From the NCBI GenBank assembly GCA_050953505.1, contig JBMNMU010000001.1:2232001-2296000 (forward strand): a DNA stretch of 64,000 nucleotides, given 5' to 3'. The position numbers and the translations under genes are program-made. Below the pieces are notes generated by a model that was given only the letters and a program-made list of their open reading frames with translations, did no database searches and was not told the DNA's origin. The stretch's first letter is position 1; each line of letters opens with the position of its first letter. The stretch is from JBMNMU01 sp050953505 (GTDB taxonomy: Bacteria > Bacillota > Clostridia > Peptostreptococcales > Anaerovoracaceae). Shown one piece after another: positions 47,295 through 55,749 of this stretch.

Positions 47295-48594
47295 TAATTT
47301 CTGCCATGTTGGGTTTTTAAATACTGTAAATATGCAGAAGCCTTTTGATGTGCACCAGGTCCGGAAGGATTTTCCCATATTAAGAGAAAAGATAAACGGA
47401 AGAAATTTAATATGGCTAGACAATGCTGCAACTACGCAAAAGCCCCAGGCTGTAATCAATCGCCTGTGCCATTTCTACCAGCATGAAAATTCCAATATCC
47501 ATAGGGCAGCTCATACCTTGGCTGCTAGAGCTACTGATGCTTACGAAGAAGCAAGGGAGATGGTTAGTGGCTTTATTCATGCGATGCATGAAGATGAAAT
47601 CATATTTGTAAGAGGCACGACTGAAGCAATCAATCTTATCGCCCAGACCTATGGAAAGAAAAATATAAGGGCGGGGGATGAAATATTGGTTTCTCATCTG
47701 GAGCATCATGCCAATATTGTTCCATGGCAGATGCTTTGCCATTTGACGGGGGCCAGGCTTCGGGTGATTCCTGTGGATGATAGTGGCCAAATTATATTGG
47801 ATGAATATGAAAAGCTGATTAACTCAAGAACAAAACTAGTGACAGTAGCCCACGTTTCAAATGCTTTAGGGACCATTACTCCCATAAAGGAGATCATAGA
47901 AATAGCCCATAGGAATGGGGCGAGGGTCCTGGTAGATGGTGCTCAAGGGATTTCCCATCTACCGATGAACGTAAGAGAATGGGACTGTGACTTTTTTGTA
48001 TTTTCAGGTCATAAAATCTATGGCCCTACAGGAATTGGTGTTGCTTATGTTAAGTCGGAACTACTGGGGGATATGCCACCTTATCAGGGAGGCGGTAACA
48101 TGATTGCTGATGTAACCTTTGAAAGAACTCTATTTAAAGACCCTCCCGACAAATTTGAGGCAGGTACAGGAAACATAGCCGATGCAGTGGGATTAGGAGC
48201 GGCCTTGGCCTATGTACAAAGGTTAGGGATAGAAAAAATTGCTGAATATGAACACTTTTTATTAGAATATGCCACAGAAAAATTACGTAGTGTCCCTGGT
48301 TTAACCATCATTGGCACCGCAAAGGATAAAACCAGTATCCTTTCCTTTATTATGGATGGCTTCACCAATGAAGAAATTGGTAAGGTGCTTAACCAGAAGG
48401 GAGTTGCCGTACGCACGGGTCACCATTGTGCACAGCCTATTTTAAGAAGGTTTGGGGTTGAAGGTACTATTCGCCTTTCCTTAGCTTTGTACAATACAAC
48501 GAAGGAAATTGATGAAACTGTTCGGATTCTAAAAGCTATCCAAAAGAGGTCAAAAAAATTTTACTTGCAAAGTAATCCTTTTATGGTATACTAG
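47281..48594 (+). CDS. SufS-type cysteine desulfurase, probable encapsulin cargo
   Basis: The PLP enzyme removes sulfur from cysteine. It has WLDNAATTQKPQAVI, FVRGTTEAINLIA, EHHANIVPWQ, the PLP lysine in FSGHKIYGPTGIG and the persulfide-forming cysteine in RTGHHCAQP. I choose ATG 47281, overlapping the encapsulin stop by 14 bases; ATG 47332 is the alternative and lacks a ribosome site. The 437-residue product carries only about 20 extra N-terminal residues and a C-terminal tail of about 15 (ending FYLQSNPFMVY) beyond SufS. Known Family 2A cargo has a long disordered N-terminal region, so loading here may use a different signal. Confidence 0.9.
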   Translation: MIIDNNFCHVGFLNTVNMQKPFDVHQVRKDFPILREKINGRNLIWLDNAATTQKPQAVINRLCHFYQHENSNIHRAAHTLAARATDAYEEAREMVSGFIHAMHEDEIIFVRGTTEAINLIAQTYGKKNIRAGDEILVSHLEHHANIVPWQMLCHLTGARLRVIPVDDSGQIILDEYEKLINSRTKLVTVAHVSNALGTITPIKEIIEIAHRNGARVLVDGAQGISHLPMNVREWDCDFFVFSGHKIYGPTGIGVAYVKSELLGDMPPYQGGGNMIADVTFERTLFKDPPDKFEAGTGNIADAVGLGAALAYVQRLGIEKIAEYEHFLLEYATEKLRSVPGLTIIGTAKDKTSILSFIMDGFTNEEIGKVLNQKGVAVRTGHHCAQPILRRFGVEGTIRLSLALYNTTKEIDETVRILKAIQKRSKKFYLQSNPFMVY

Positions 48595-48706
48595 ATAAGC
48601 ATTGAATTTTGAATAAACAAAAGAAAATGCTCCTTGCTCTTTGAAATGAATGACCTCCGGTTATTCGTGAAGAAAAGAGCCATTTAGTCCAAGAGGAGGT
48701 GAAAGA

Positions 48707-48994
48707 ATGAATAATTACGAGGTTATGTTCATCATCGAGTCTTCTTTAGATGAAGAGAAAAAGCAGGCTACGATTGAAATGGTGAAAGAAGTCATTTCTG
48801 CAGATGGTGAAGTCGGAAAAGAAAACATCTGGGGAAACAGAAAGCTTGCGTATCCAATCGATAAGAAAACCGAAGGATATTATGTGGTAATTGAATTTAC
48901 CAGCAAGCCTGAACTACCAAGCGAACTAGACAGAAGACTTAAGATTTCAGACGCTGTCATCAGACATATCATTATCAATAAGGATGAGAAATAG
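48707..48994 (+). CDS. rpsF: 30S ribosomal protein S6
   Basis: The 95-residue protein starts MNNYEVMFIIESSLDEEKK and contains the S6 segments WGNRKLAYPIDKKTEGYYV and LKISDAVIRHIIIN. AGAGGAGGTG precedes the ATG. It is followed at 9 bp by ssb. The usual third gene, rpsR, is not present after ssb. Confidence 0.97.
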   Translation: MNNYEVMFIIESSLDEEKKQATIEMVKEVISADGEVGKENIWGNRKLAYPIDKKTEGYYVVIEFTSKPELPSELDRRLKISDAVIRHIIINKDEK

Positions 48995-49003
48995 GGGGTC
49001 AAT

Positions 49004-49426
49004 ATGAACAATGTAGTATTAATCGGCAGATTGACCAAAGATCCTGAGCTTCGATACATTCCTGAAAGCCAGCTGGCTGTCGCAACCTTTACACTAGCTG
49101 TTGACAGGCCTTTTGCTAAAGAAAAACAAGCAGACTTTATTCGAATTACTGTGTTTGGAAAACAAGCAGAGAATTGTGAAAGATATCTGGCAAAAGGAAG
49201 ATTGGTTGCTATACAAGGGAGCATAAGAACAGGAAGCTATAAAAACAAAGAAGGAGCTACTGTGTATACCACAGAGGTCACAGCTGACAGAGTTCAATTT
49301 TTAGAATGGGGAGATAAGGGTACTACAAGATCCGGCTCCGATTTCCAAAGACCGAGCGCTGGTGGTATGGATATTCCAGAAGGCTTCCAGACCCTTGATG
49401 ATGATGACGATGATATCCCGTTTTAA
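49004..49426 (+). CDS. ssb: Single-stranded DNA-binding protein
   Basis: The 140-residue OB-fold protein starts MNNVVLIGRLTKDPELRYI, contains FIRITVFGKQAENCERYL and KGRLVAIQGSIRTGSY, and ends in the acidic tip DDDDDDIPF that recruits repair partners. It protects single-stranded DNA. It follows rpsF, the conserved arrangement. Confidence 0.97.
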   Translation: MNNVVLIGRLTKDPELRYIPESQLAVATFTLAVDRPFAKEKQADFIRITVFGKQAENCERYLAKGRLVAIQGSIRTGSYKNKEGATVYTTEVTADRVQFLEWGDKGTTRSGSDFQRPSAGGMDIPEGFQTLDDDDDDIPF

Positions 49427-49545
49427 TAACTAGTTGAACATGCAAATACTTTATTGGGGAATTGAGCATTTGCAATAGCTAAAATGCATACAAAAGCATA
49501 TCACCAAAGTGAATAATTGTTAAAGTAGACAATCTACGAAAAAAT

Positions 49546-49585
49546 AAGCCCTTCTTCCTGTTAAAACAAGAATAAGGGCTTTTGT
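49546..49585. terminator. Terminator after ssb, shared with the convergent P-loop gene
   Basis: AAGCCCTT (49546-49553) pairs with AAGGGCTT (49574-49581), with inner pairing TGTT/AACA. T-runs on both strands suggest bidirectional use. Confidence 0.85.
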
Positions 49586-49651
49586 TATGTATAAAATTAG
49601 TATGGGGTTCCATCGAAAGTGCAGCTATTCAAAATACTCTTTGCTTTGCTA

Positions 49652-50245
49652 TTACGCCTTCAAAAATTGGGCTGAAAGGTGTGAAACCTTGTCAATGATA
49701 TTAACATTTTCAGCTGCATTTTTTATGCTGTCCTTAAAATCGTTTTCAACTACTGCATCAGCAAAATGTATGATTTCTGCTGCGGTAGGCTTGATCTTGT
49801 CGCTCCTAGTGTTTTTAAGCATAAGGAAGCATCCCGGCTCCACTAGATTGCGAAGACTGTTAGATTCACATATGATAATACTACGCTTTGGTACAGTCTT
49901 TAAAAATTCCTCTAAGGCAACGTCAAGACTGGTATATAAGCTTCTCAGCCAGTGGACCCTTTGAGAGCCAGCAGCGAGCAATAAAGCAGTATCCTTGTCA
50001 GAGGTCCTTTGTGTCTCCTCTAAAAGCACATAATCTTTGTCAATGCCAGTGCACGCACCACACCCTTGACCACCTCGGGGGCAGGCTTCTCCGATTTCCT
50101 GTATAGTAGTAATTTTTAGAGATACTATTGGATAGTCCTTTTTAAATTTGTTGATGATTTCAACTGCCATAGTTGTTTTGCCTGAATTTTGACCGGTAGC
50201 ACCTATTAAAATCATATTTTCGATTCTTTTTAATTTTCTCTCCAT
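49652..50245 (-). CDS. P-loop nucleotide-binding protein, MobB-like
   Basis: The 197-residue protein has Walker A GATGQNSGKTTMA and then a cysteine-rich loop (CPRGGQGCGACTG), with ICESNSLRNLVEPG later. The architecture resembles MobB-type GTP-binding proteins of molybdenum cofactor synthesis, but the cysteine loop is not part of classical MobB and suggests a metal site. A dedicated MobB is encoded separately at 60.5 kb. Its location beside a molybdoenzyme locus supports a role in molybdenum or another metal cofactor. Exact function unknown. Confidence 0.7.
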   Translation of the reverse strand: MERKLKRIENMILIGATGQNSGKTTMAVEIINKFKKDYPIVSLKITTIQEIGEACPRGGQGCGACTGIDKDYVLLEETQRTSDKDTALLLAAGSQRVHWLRSLYTSLDVALEEFLKTVPKRSIIICESNSLRNLVEPGCFLMLKNTRSDKIKPTAAEIIHFADAVVENDFKDSIKNAAENVNIIDKVSHLSAQFLKA

Positions 50246-50310
50246 CTCTCAAATCCTCTTATTATGCAAAACATTATACGAATTACCCATGCCTTTAGGT
50301 CTATGCCCCG

Positions 50311-51207
50311 CTAACAGAAGTCCATGATCTTTCTTTCCTTGAGAAAGTTAAGCAAAGGCTTTAATCTGGGGTTTTGTTCATTTTCCTTCAAATAACAAAG
50401 ATAGATCGTGTATTCTTCGCTAAAGCCTTCTATAGTGATTTCCTTTAATAGATTGGCATTCAGCTCCTTTTTCACCGAACTATGTGGAAGGAGTGACAAG
50501 CCAAAGCCCCTAAACAGCGCTGTCTTCACAGATTCAGTGGAGTCAAGGGAAAGAACCACATTTAAGTCATCAAAATCAGGGCCTAAGCTTTCTTCCAAGG
50601 GTTTTCTTTCCTTAAATTTATCCTTTAGGAGCACAAGGGGCTGTTTTTTGAATTCCTCCATAGTAAGATGATCGTTTACTTCATAGTCCTTGACGCAAAC
50701 CAGAGACAATTTTTCTGTACCAATTTTGACATACCGAATCTCAGAATAAGAGGGATTTTTTTTATGTACATATCCAATATCGCTGATACCGTTGACAATG
50801 TTATTTTCCACGTCATTGACGGTACTAAATGTGAGATCCAGGTAATAATCTTGGAAATTTGGTTGGGCCTGGGCAAAGTAAATCATACATGGAAGGGCAT
50901 AGGTTGCAAGAGTTATATTGGAATCAATCCTAATGACCTGATGGCTTCCAAAGAGTTTATTGATTTCATCAAAAGCTTGATTATAAAGCTTAAGAATGTT
51001 TCTGGCATGAACATCTAAAATTTGTCCAGCTTCAGTAAGATGGACACCTCTATTTGTTCTAGTTAAAAGTTTATGGCCAAAAGTTTCTTCCAGCTTTTTA
51101 ATCTGGAGGCTTAGGGCAGGCTGACTGATGAAAAGCTTGTTGGCAACCTTTGAAATGCTTTTTTCATCTGCAATCTGAACAAAATAATCCAGACTTTTTA
51201 TATCCAT
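50311..51207 (-). CDS. LysR family transcriptional regulator
   Basis: The 298-residue protein has the N-terminal winged helix (MDIKSLDYFVQIADEKSISK, LFISQPALSLQIKKLEE) and a periplasmic-binding-protein-like effector domain. It is divergent from the ubiA-led molybdoenzyme genes, across a 169-bp gap, the classical layout for a LysR activator of its neighbour. The effector is unknown. A possible binding site ATAAGCAAATATTAT lies at 51274-51288. Confidence 0.93.
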   Translation of the reverse strand: MDIKSLDYFVQIADEKSISKVANKLFISQPALSLQIKKLEETFGHKLLTRTNRGVHLTEAGQILDVHARNILKLYNQAFDEINKLFGSHQVIRIDSNITLATYALPCMIYFAQAQPNFQDYYLDLTFSTVNDVENNIVNGISDIGYVHKKNPSYSEIRYVKIGTEKLSLVCVKDYEVNDHLTMEEFKKQPLVLLKDKFKERKPLEESLGPDFDDLNVVLSLDSTESVKTALFRGFGLSLLPHSSVKKELNANLLKEITIEGFSEEYTIYLCYLKENEQNPRLKPLLNFLKERKIMDFC

Positions 51208-51273
51208 TAATCTTGCTCCCTTCTATATAAGTATTTTTATTGTAGCACATCTATTAATAAAGTAAAAGCTGTT

Positions 51274-51288
51274 ATAAGCAAATATTAT
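51274..51288. promoter_or_regulatory. Candidate LysR binding site
   Basis: ATAAGCAAATATTAT has the dyad ATAA...TTAT with T-N11-A spacing and sits in the divergent promoter region. AT-rich composition makes chance occurrence possible. Confidence 0.3.
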
Positions 51289-51376
51289 GTCTATAATCAC
51301 CTTCAATAGGGATCATGCCATGAAAGTGTTGATAAATATAAAAGAGGGCGGTATCATTTAATCAGGAGGAATATCG

Positions 51377-52300
51377 ATGAAATCAAGTAGAGTATGGAGA
51401 GGTATTACAAGGATTGCTGGAATTCACATATGGATTGCGTCTTTGATTCCCATGATGGTTGCCACAATGTTATCTTATACCAGTGGTCAAGGGTTTTCGT
51501 TTAAATGGTGGGCTCTCTCAATAATAGGCGTCATGCTTATAGAGACAGGTAAGCACTGTATTAATGATGTGGTTGATTTTGAATCCGGTGTAGATTTATC
51601 TATAGAGCCTGATAAGGTGACTCCCTTTAGTGGTGGCAAAAAGGTTCTAACAGAAAACCTTTTGACCGTAAAAGAAGCCAAGCTAATTGCTAAAATAACC
51701 TTGACCCTAGCCGCCATTATTGGCATTTACATCGCAATATACAGAGAACCTGCTATCTGGATCATTGGAATTATTGGCGTTTTTCTTGCTGTGGCATATA
51801 GTTTGCCCCCTATGGCCTTTTGCTATAGGGGATTGGGAGAAATCACAGTAGGCATTACCTATGGCCCTCTGATTTTTCTAGGCATGTATATGGTTATGGG
51901 AGGCCAAGTTGATAGTTTAGTTGTCCTATCTTCTATTCCCATAGGGATTTTGGTTACAAATATCCTGTGGATCAATCAATATCCGGATTACGAGGCAGAT
52001 AAAATGAACGGCAAACGAAATTGGGTGGTTCGGATAGGCAAGGAAAAAGGCTTAACAGTTTATAAGGGCCTATACATACTGATGTATTTATTTTTCATAG
52101 CAATGGCAGTGGGTACAAGAAATTACTACTGGCTTATCAGTTTAATTAGCATCCCAATGGCCTACCAATCATATAAAATTGCAACAGTGCATTTTAACAA
52201 TATCCCAAAGCTAGTAAAGGCCAATCAGCTCACTGCACAAATGTATATCGTGCTGGGGATTACAATGACAATAACTTTTGTTTTAACATATTGGGCTTAG
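51377..52300 (+). CDS. UbiA family prenyltransferase (MenA-like)
   Basis: The 307-residue membrane protein has about eight to nine helices and the two prenyl-diphosphate metal motifs: CINDVVDFESGVD (NDxxDxxxD) and NQYPDYEADK (DxxxD). Family members attach polyprenyl chains to aromatic rings, as MenA does in menaquinone synthesis. No other menaquinone genes are in the window, so the acceptor is unknown. It begins the molybdoenzyme operon, and a polyprenyl diphosphate synthase lies in the same operon, so the two may make one lipid carrier. Confidence 0.88.
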   Translation: MKSSRVWRGITRIAGIHIWIASLIPMMVATMLSYTSGQGFSFKWWALSIIGVMLIETGKHCINDVVDFESGVDLSIEPDKVTPFSGGKKVLTENLLTVKEAKLIAKITLTLAAIIGIYIAIYREPAIWIIGIIGVFLAVAYSLPPMAFCYRGLGEITVGITYGPLIFLGMYMVMGGQVDSLVVLSSIPIGILVTNILWINQYPDYEADKMNGKRNWVVRIGKEKGLTVYKGLYILMYLFFIAMAVGTRNYYWLISLISIPMAYQSYKIATVHFNNIPKLVKANQLTAQMYIVLGITMTITFVLTYWA

Positions 52301-52340
52301 GAGAGTCAAAGAGAGTTTAAACCAAAGAGGAGGAAAGAAA

Positions 52341-55028
52341 ATGCAGTTAGGGAGAAGAAAGAAAAAGCATAATGATATATATGCCGGTTTGGAGGGTAAA
52401 GAACATAGCTTCAGTAACGCTTCTTACAGCTGGGATCCCGTGGACGTTTCCCAGAATGATAAAGAAGAAGAGATCCTTTATGGCATATGTAGAATGTGTA
52501 TGCAAGGAGACTGTGCTACAAAAGTATATTTACAAGACGGCATAGTAACTAAGGTTGAGGGTAGGAATGTGCCACCAAACTACGGTAACCTTTGCCCCAG
52601 AGGAAACTCTGCCACAATGAACCTGTATAATCCATATCGTGTGAAGACACCCCTGATAAGAACCAATCCTGAAAAAGGTCTAGATGTAGATCCTATGTGG
52701 AAAGAGGTATCCTGGGATGAAGCCTTGGATTATACAGCAAAAAAGCTGAAGGAAGTAAGGGATGAGGAACCAAAAGGCCTTGCTATTTGTGAAGGATGGG
52801 GAAATCGAGAAACCATATTCAGGGTTGCTTTTGGTAAAGCCTTCGGTACACCTAATGAAATCGGAGGTCACGGATCTCTGTGCACCGTTCACTATGGTAC
52901 AGGATTAATTCACGGTAACTTCCCTATATCTGTAGTGGATCTAGAGTATTGCGAGTATCATATCACTCTTGGAAGATCAGTGGGCCCAAATATCGGTACT
53001 GTCCCTGGGACAAGGAAATTCACAAAAGCCATTGAGCGAGGCATGAAGCTGGTAGTAGTAGATCCAAGATCCTCTTACGAAGCGGCAAAAGGAGAATGGG
53101 TTCCCATCAGACCGGGAACAGACCTTTCATTCCTGTTGGCATTAGCACATTCCATTATTTTCGAAGTGCAAAAATACGATGTGAATTTCATTAAGAATAG
53201 AACCAATGGTCCTTACCTAATTGATGAAAAAGGAGATTATTTCAGAGACGAAGAAACTGGCAAGCCTATGATGTGGGATGCAATGGAAAATAAGGCAAAA
53301 CCCTTTGACGCTGAATTCAAGGACATTGCTATAGAAGGAACCTATAAAGTAGACGGCCATCAGGTAAAGACAGGATTCCAGCTGATAAAAGATGAATTTA
53401 TTAAATATACACCAGAGTGGGCAGAGGAGATATCAACAATTCCTGCAAAGGATATCAGAAGAATTGCCCAAGAATTTATAGATCATGCTAAAATTGGCAG
53501 TACCATTGAAATCGACGGGGTTACGTTCCCATTTAGACCGGTATCTATTAACACAGAAAGAAATGTAATGAACCACAGGGGAGGTACTTACTCCGATTTA
53601 GTGGCAAAAATCATTAACATGCTTGCAGGCAGTATCGAGGTACCGGGAGGCTGTTTAGGTTGTGGTTATCGTGGTCCTAAGGCATTGGAACCAGGTCCAG
53701 ATGGAACGATGATGCCAGGATATGAAGCAAAAGACAGACCCTTTATCTTCCCACCAGATGTAGGTATGCAGACATTTTATCCAAACAGTCACACGACACC
53801 ACACCTGGCAGCCCATGCTATGGCTAATCCTGAGGAATATTATCTGGATTATGAAATTAAAGCCTGGCTTAATATTGGTGGTAATGTAATTAAATACAAC
53901 GCTAATCCGGAGCAATATGTAGAGATGATGAGGAGAATCCCCTTCAGTGTATCCATCGCCTACCATATGGATGAGCCTACCATTATGTCCGATGTAGTTC
54001 TCCCGGAGCATAGCTTTATGGAAAGAGACAGAGTAGCACCTTTCTGGCCTCAGCATCAGGCTACCTCCTTTGAGGTTCACGGGCTTCAGATGCTCCAGAG
54101 AAGGCAGCCGGTAAAGCCATTGTATAACACCATGCATGTAGACGACATTTTCACAGAGCTGGCGGAGAGAATAGGTATTCTTTATGGTGAAAATGGAATG
54201 TATGATCATTTCAATAACGAAGAGGATTACATAATTAAAGAGCATGGTCTTGGCTTAAGAGATCCTTATAAGCTTGATGTAAATAAAAAATACACCCTAA
54301 ATGAAATCTATGATAGACAGGTGAGAAGCTGGGCCTTTAATGAAGGAGAGACCTTCGAAGATCTGAATAAAGAAGGTTATATCGCCAAATGGCAGCCAAA
54401 ACCCCACTTCTATAACTATTACTACTGGCCAGACAATAAAACAAGGCATGAGTTTTACATTATTAACTTAAAGAGGACAGCTGACAATCTAAGAAAAAAT
54501 TTAAGGGATCATAATATTACATTCCCTGGTGTAAAAGATGAAAGCATTGTATTTGACCTTTACAAGCCAGTACCTTATTGGGTTCCTACCTCAGAGATGG
54601 ATGCGCCAGAGGAGTATGACCTATGGGCCATAAACTGGAAAACACCTTACTATTCCTCAGATGTAGGTGGAGTTATTGGAAATCCATGGCTTGCTGAAGT
54701 GTACAAAAAGGATCCATGGGAAGCAGTGGTATGCTTAAATAAAGCTACTGCTGAGAAAAAGGGATTGGCAGATGGGGACAGAGTGACCATTGCATCAAGA
54801 TATGGTACCCTAGAGGGTCTCGTTAGAACATCAGAGCTCTTCCATCCTGACGCAGTAGGTGTGTCAGGGGCATATGGAATGGGCACAAGGCAAAGTAACC
54901 CTCTCAGTAAACAAGGACCCCTATTCAACAGGCTCCTTACCACAGCGGAGGAAACATTAGATAGTGTCAGCGCAGGTATTGAGATTGCACCTTGCGTTAA
55001 GATTATAAAAAAGGAGGTTGAGGCCTAA
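52341..55028 (+). CDS. Molybdopterin oxidoreductase catalytic subunit (DMSO reductase superfamily)
   Basis: The 895-residue protein binds a [4Fe-4S] cluster near the N-terminus (CRMCMQGDCATK, then GNLCPRGNS) and a bis-MGD molybdenum cofactor. The probable metal ligand is the cysteine in GHGSLCTVHYG. The C-terminal cofactor-binding domain is present (ADGDRVTIASRYGTLEGLV). No Tat signal is visible: it opens MQLGRRKKKHND with no hydrophobic stretch, so it should work on the cytoplasmic side. With the following Fe-S and NrfD subunits it forms a complex iron-sulfur molybdoenzyme. The substrate cannot be told from sequence. Confidence 0.92.
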   Translation: MQLGRRKKKHNDIYAGLEGKEHSFSNASYSWDPVDVSQNDKEEEILYGICRMCMQGDCATKVYLQDGIVTKVEGRNVPPNYGNLCPRGNSATMNLYNPYRVKTPLIRTNPEKGLDVDPMWKEVSWDEALDYTAKKLKEVRDEEPKGLAICEGWGNRETIFRVAFGKAFGTPNEIGGHGSLCTVHYGTGLIHGNFPISVVDLEYCEYHITLGRSVGPNIGTVPGTRKFTKAIERGMKLVVVDPRSSYEAAKGEWVPIRPGTDLSFLLALAHSIIFEVQKYDVNFIKNRTNGPYLIDEKGDYFRDEETGKPMMWDAMENKAKPFDAEFKDIAIEGTYKVDGHQVKTGFQLIKDEFIKYTPEWAEEISTIPAKDIRRIAQEFIDHAKIGSTIEIDGVTFPFRPVSINTERNVMNHRGGTYSDLVAKIINMLAGSIEVPGGCLGCGYRGPKALEPGPDGTMMPGYEAKDRPFIFPPDVGMQTFYPNSHTTPHLAAHAMANPEEYYLDYEIKAWLNIGGNVIKYNANPEQYVEMMRRIPFSVSIAYHMDEPTIMSDVVLPEHSFMERDRVAPFWPQHQATSFEVHGLQMLQRRQPVKPLYNTMHVDDIFTELAERIGILYGENGMYDHFNNEEDYIIKEHGLGLRDPYKLDVNKKYTLNEIYDRQVRSWAFNEGETFEDLNKEGYIAKWQPKPHFYNYYYWPDNKTRHEFYIINLKRTADNLRKNLRDHNITFPGVKDESIVFDLYKPVPYWVPTSEMDAPEEYDLWAINWKTPYYSSDVGGVIGNPWLAEVYKKDPWEAVVCLNKATAEKKGLADGDRVTIASRYGTLEGLVRTSELFHPDAVGVSGAYGMGTRQSNPLSKQGPLFNRLLTTAEETLDSVSAGIEIAPCVKIIKKEVEA

Positions 55029-55630
55029 TGAGGTACGGAATGCTTATTGACTTGTCAAAATGTGTAGGCTGCAACGCCTGCACCATAGCCTGCAGAAATC
55101 ATAATGGAACTCCTGCGGGAGTCAGTTACCATAAAATTTTAAAGTATGAGGCAGGAAAATATCCTAACTCAAAGATGAAGTTCTTGCCTATGCCCTGTAT
55201 GCAGTGTAAGAATGCCCCTTGTGAAAAGGCTTGTCCTATAGGTGCCACGGTGAAAAGACCTGACGGGGTTGTAGAGGTTATCGCTGAAAAATGTATGGGC
55301 TGCAGAGGCTGTGTAACAGCCTGCCCTTACGATTCAAGGCAATATATATGGGAGTTGAAAAATTATTATGAAGAGGCTCCGGTCACATTTTTTGAGAAAA
55401 AGAGAAGAAAGGCCTTCGATAAAGGAATCGTAGTAAAGTGCGAATTTTGCCCTGAAAGGCTGGAGAAGGGTGAAGAACCAGCTTGTGTAACAACCTGTCC
55501 AAGTGGATGTCGAATTTTCGGGGACTTAGATGATCCTGAAAGTGAAATTTCTAAAGCTATTGCAGCAGGTAATGCTCGGCCTTTTAGAGAGGAACTGGAG
55601 ACAGAGCCTTCTGTGTTCTATATTTTCTAA
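55028..55630 (+). CDS. 4Fe-4S dicluster electron-transfer subunit (PsrB/NrfC/DmsB type)
   Basis: The 200-residue protein has four cysteine groups for four [4Fe-4S] clusters: CVGCNACTIACR, CMQCKNAPCEKACP, CMGCRGCVTACP and CEFCPERLEKGEEPACVTTCP. It moves electrons between the catalytic subunit and the membrane subunit. Its ATG overlaps the stop of the large subunit by one base (TAATG), so it is translated together with it. No signal peptide is present, matching a cytoplasmic location. Confidence 0.95.
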   Translation: MRYGMLIDLSKCVGCNACTIACRNHNGTPAGVSYHKILKYEAGKYPNSKMKFLPMPCMQCKNAPCEKACPIGATVKRPDGVVEVIAEKCMGCRGCVTACPYDSRQYIWELKNYYEEAPVTFFEKKRRKAFDKGIVVKCEFCPERLEKGEEPACVTTCPSGCRIFGDLDDPESEISKAIAAGNARPFREELETEPSVFYIF

Positions 55631-55749
55631 TAAATTTCTAGCAATCTTAGGCATAGCCTTAGGCCTGGTGCCTAAGTTGCTGAAATTCTGTATAGCACCT
55701 GCCTAATATTAATAACAAATTGGGCTAGGTGACGGTTAGGAGGAATGTT

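Noticed and set aside
53655..54245. 196-codon minus-strand frame inside the molybdoenzyme gene
   Set aside because: Antisense shadow of a strongly recognised catalytic subunit.
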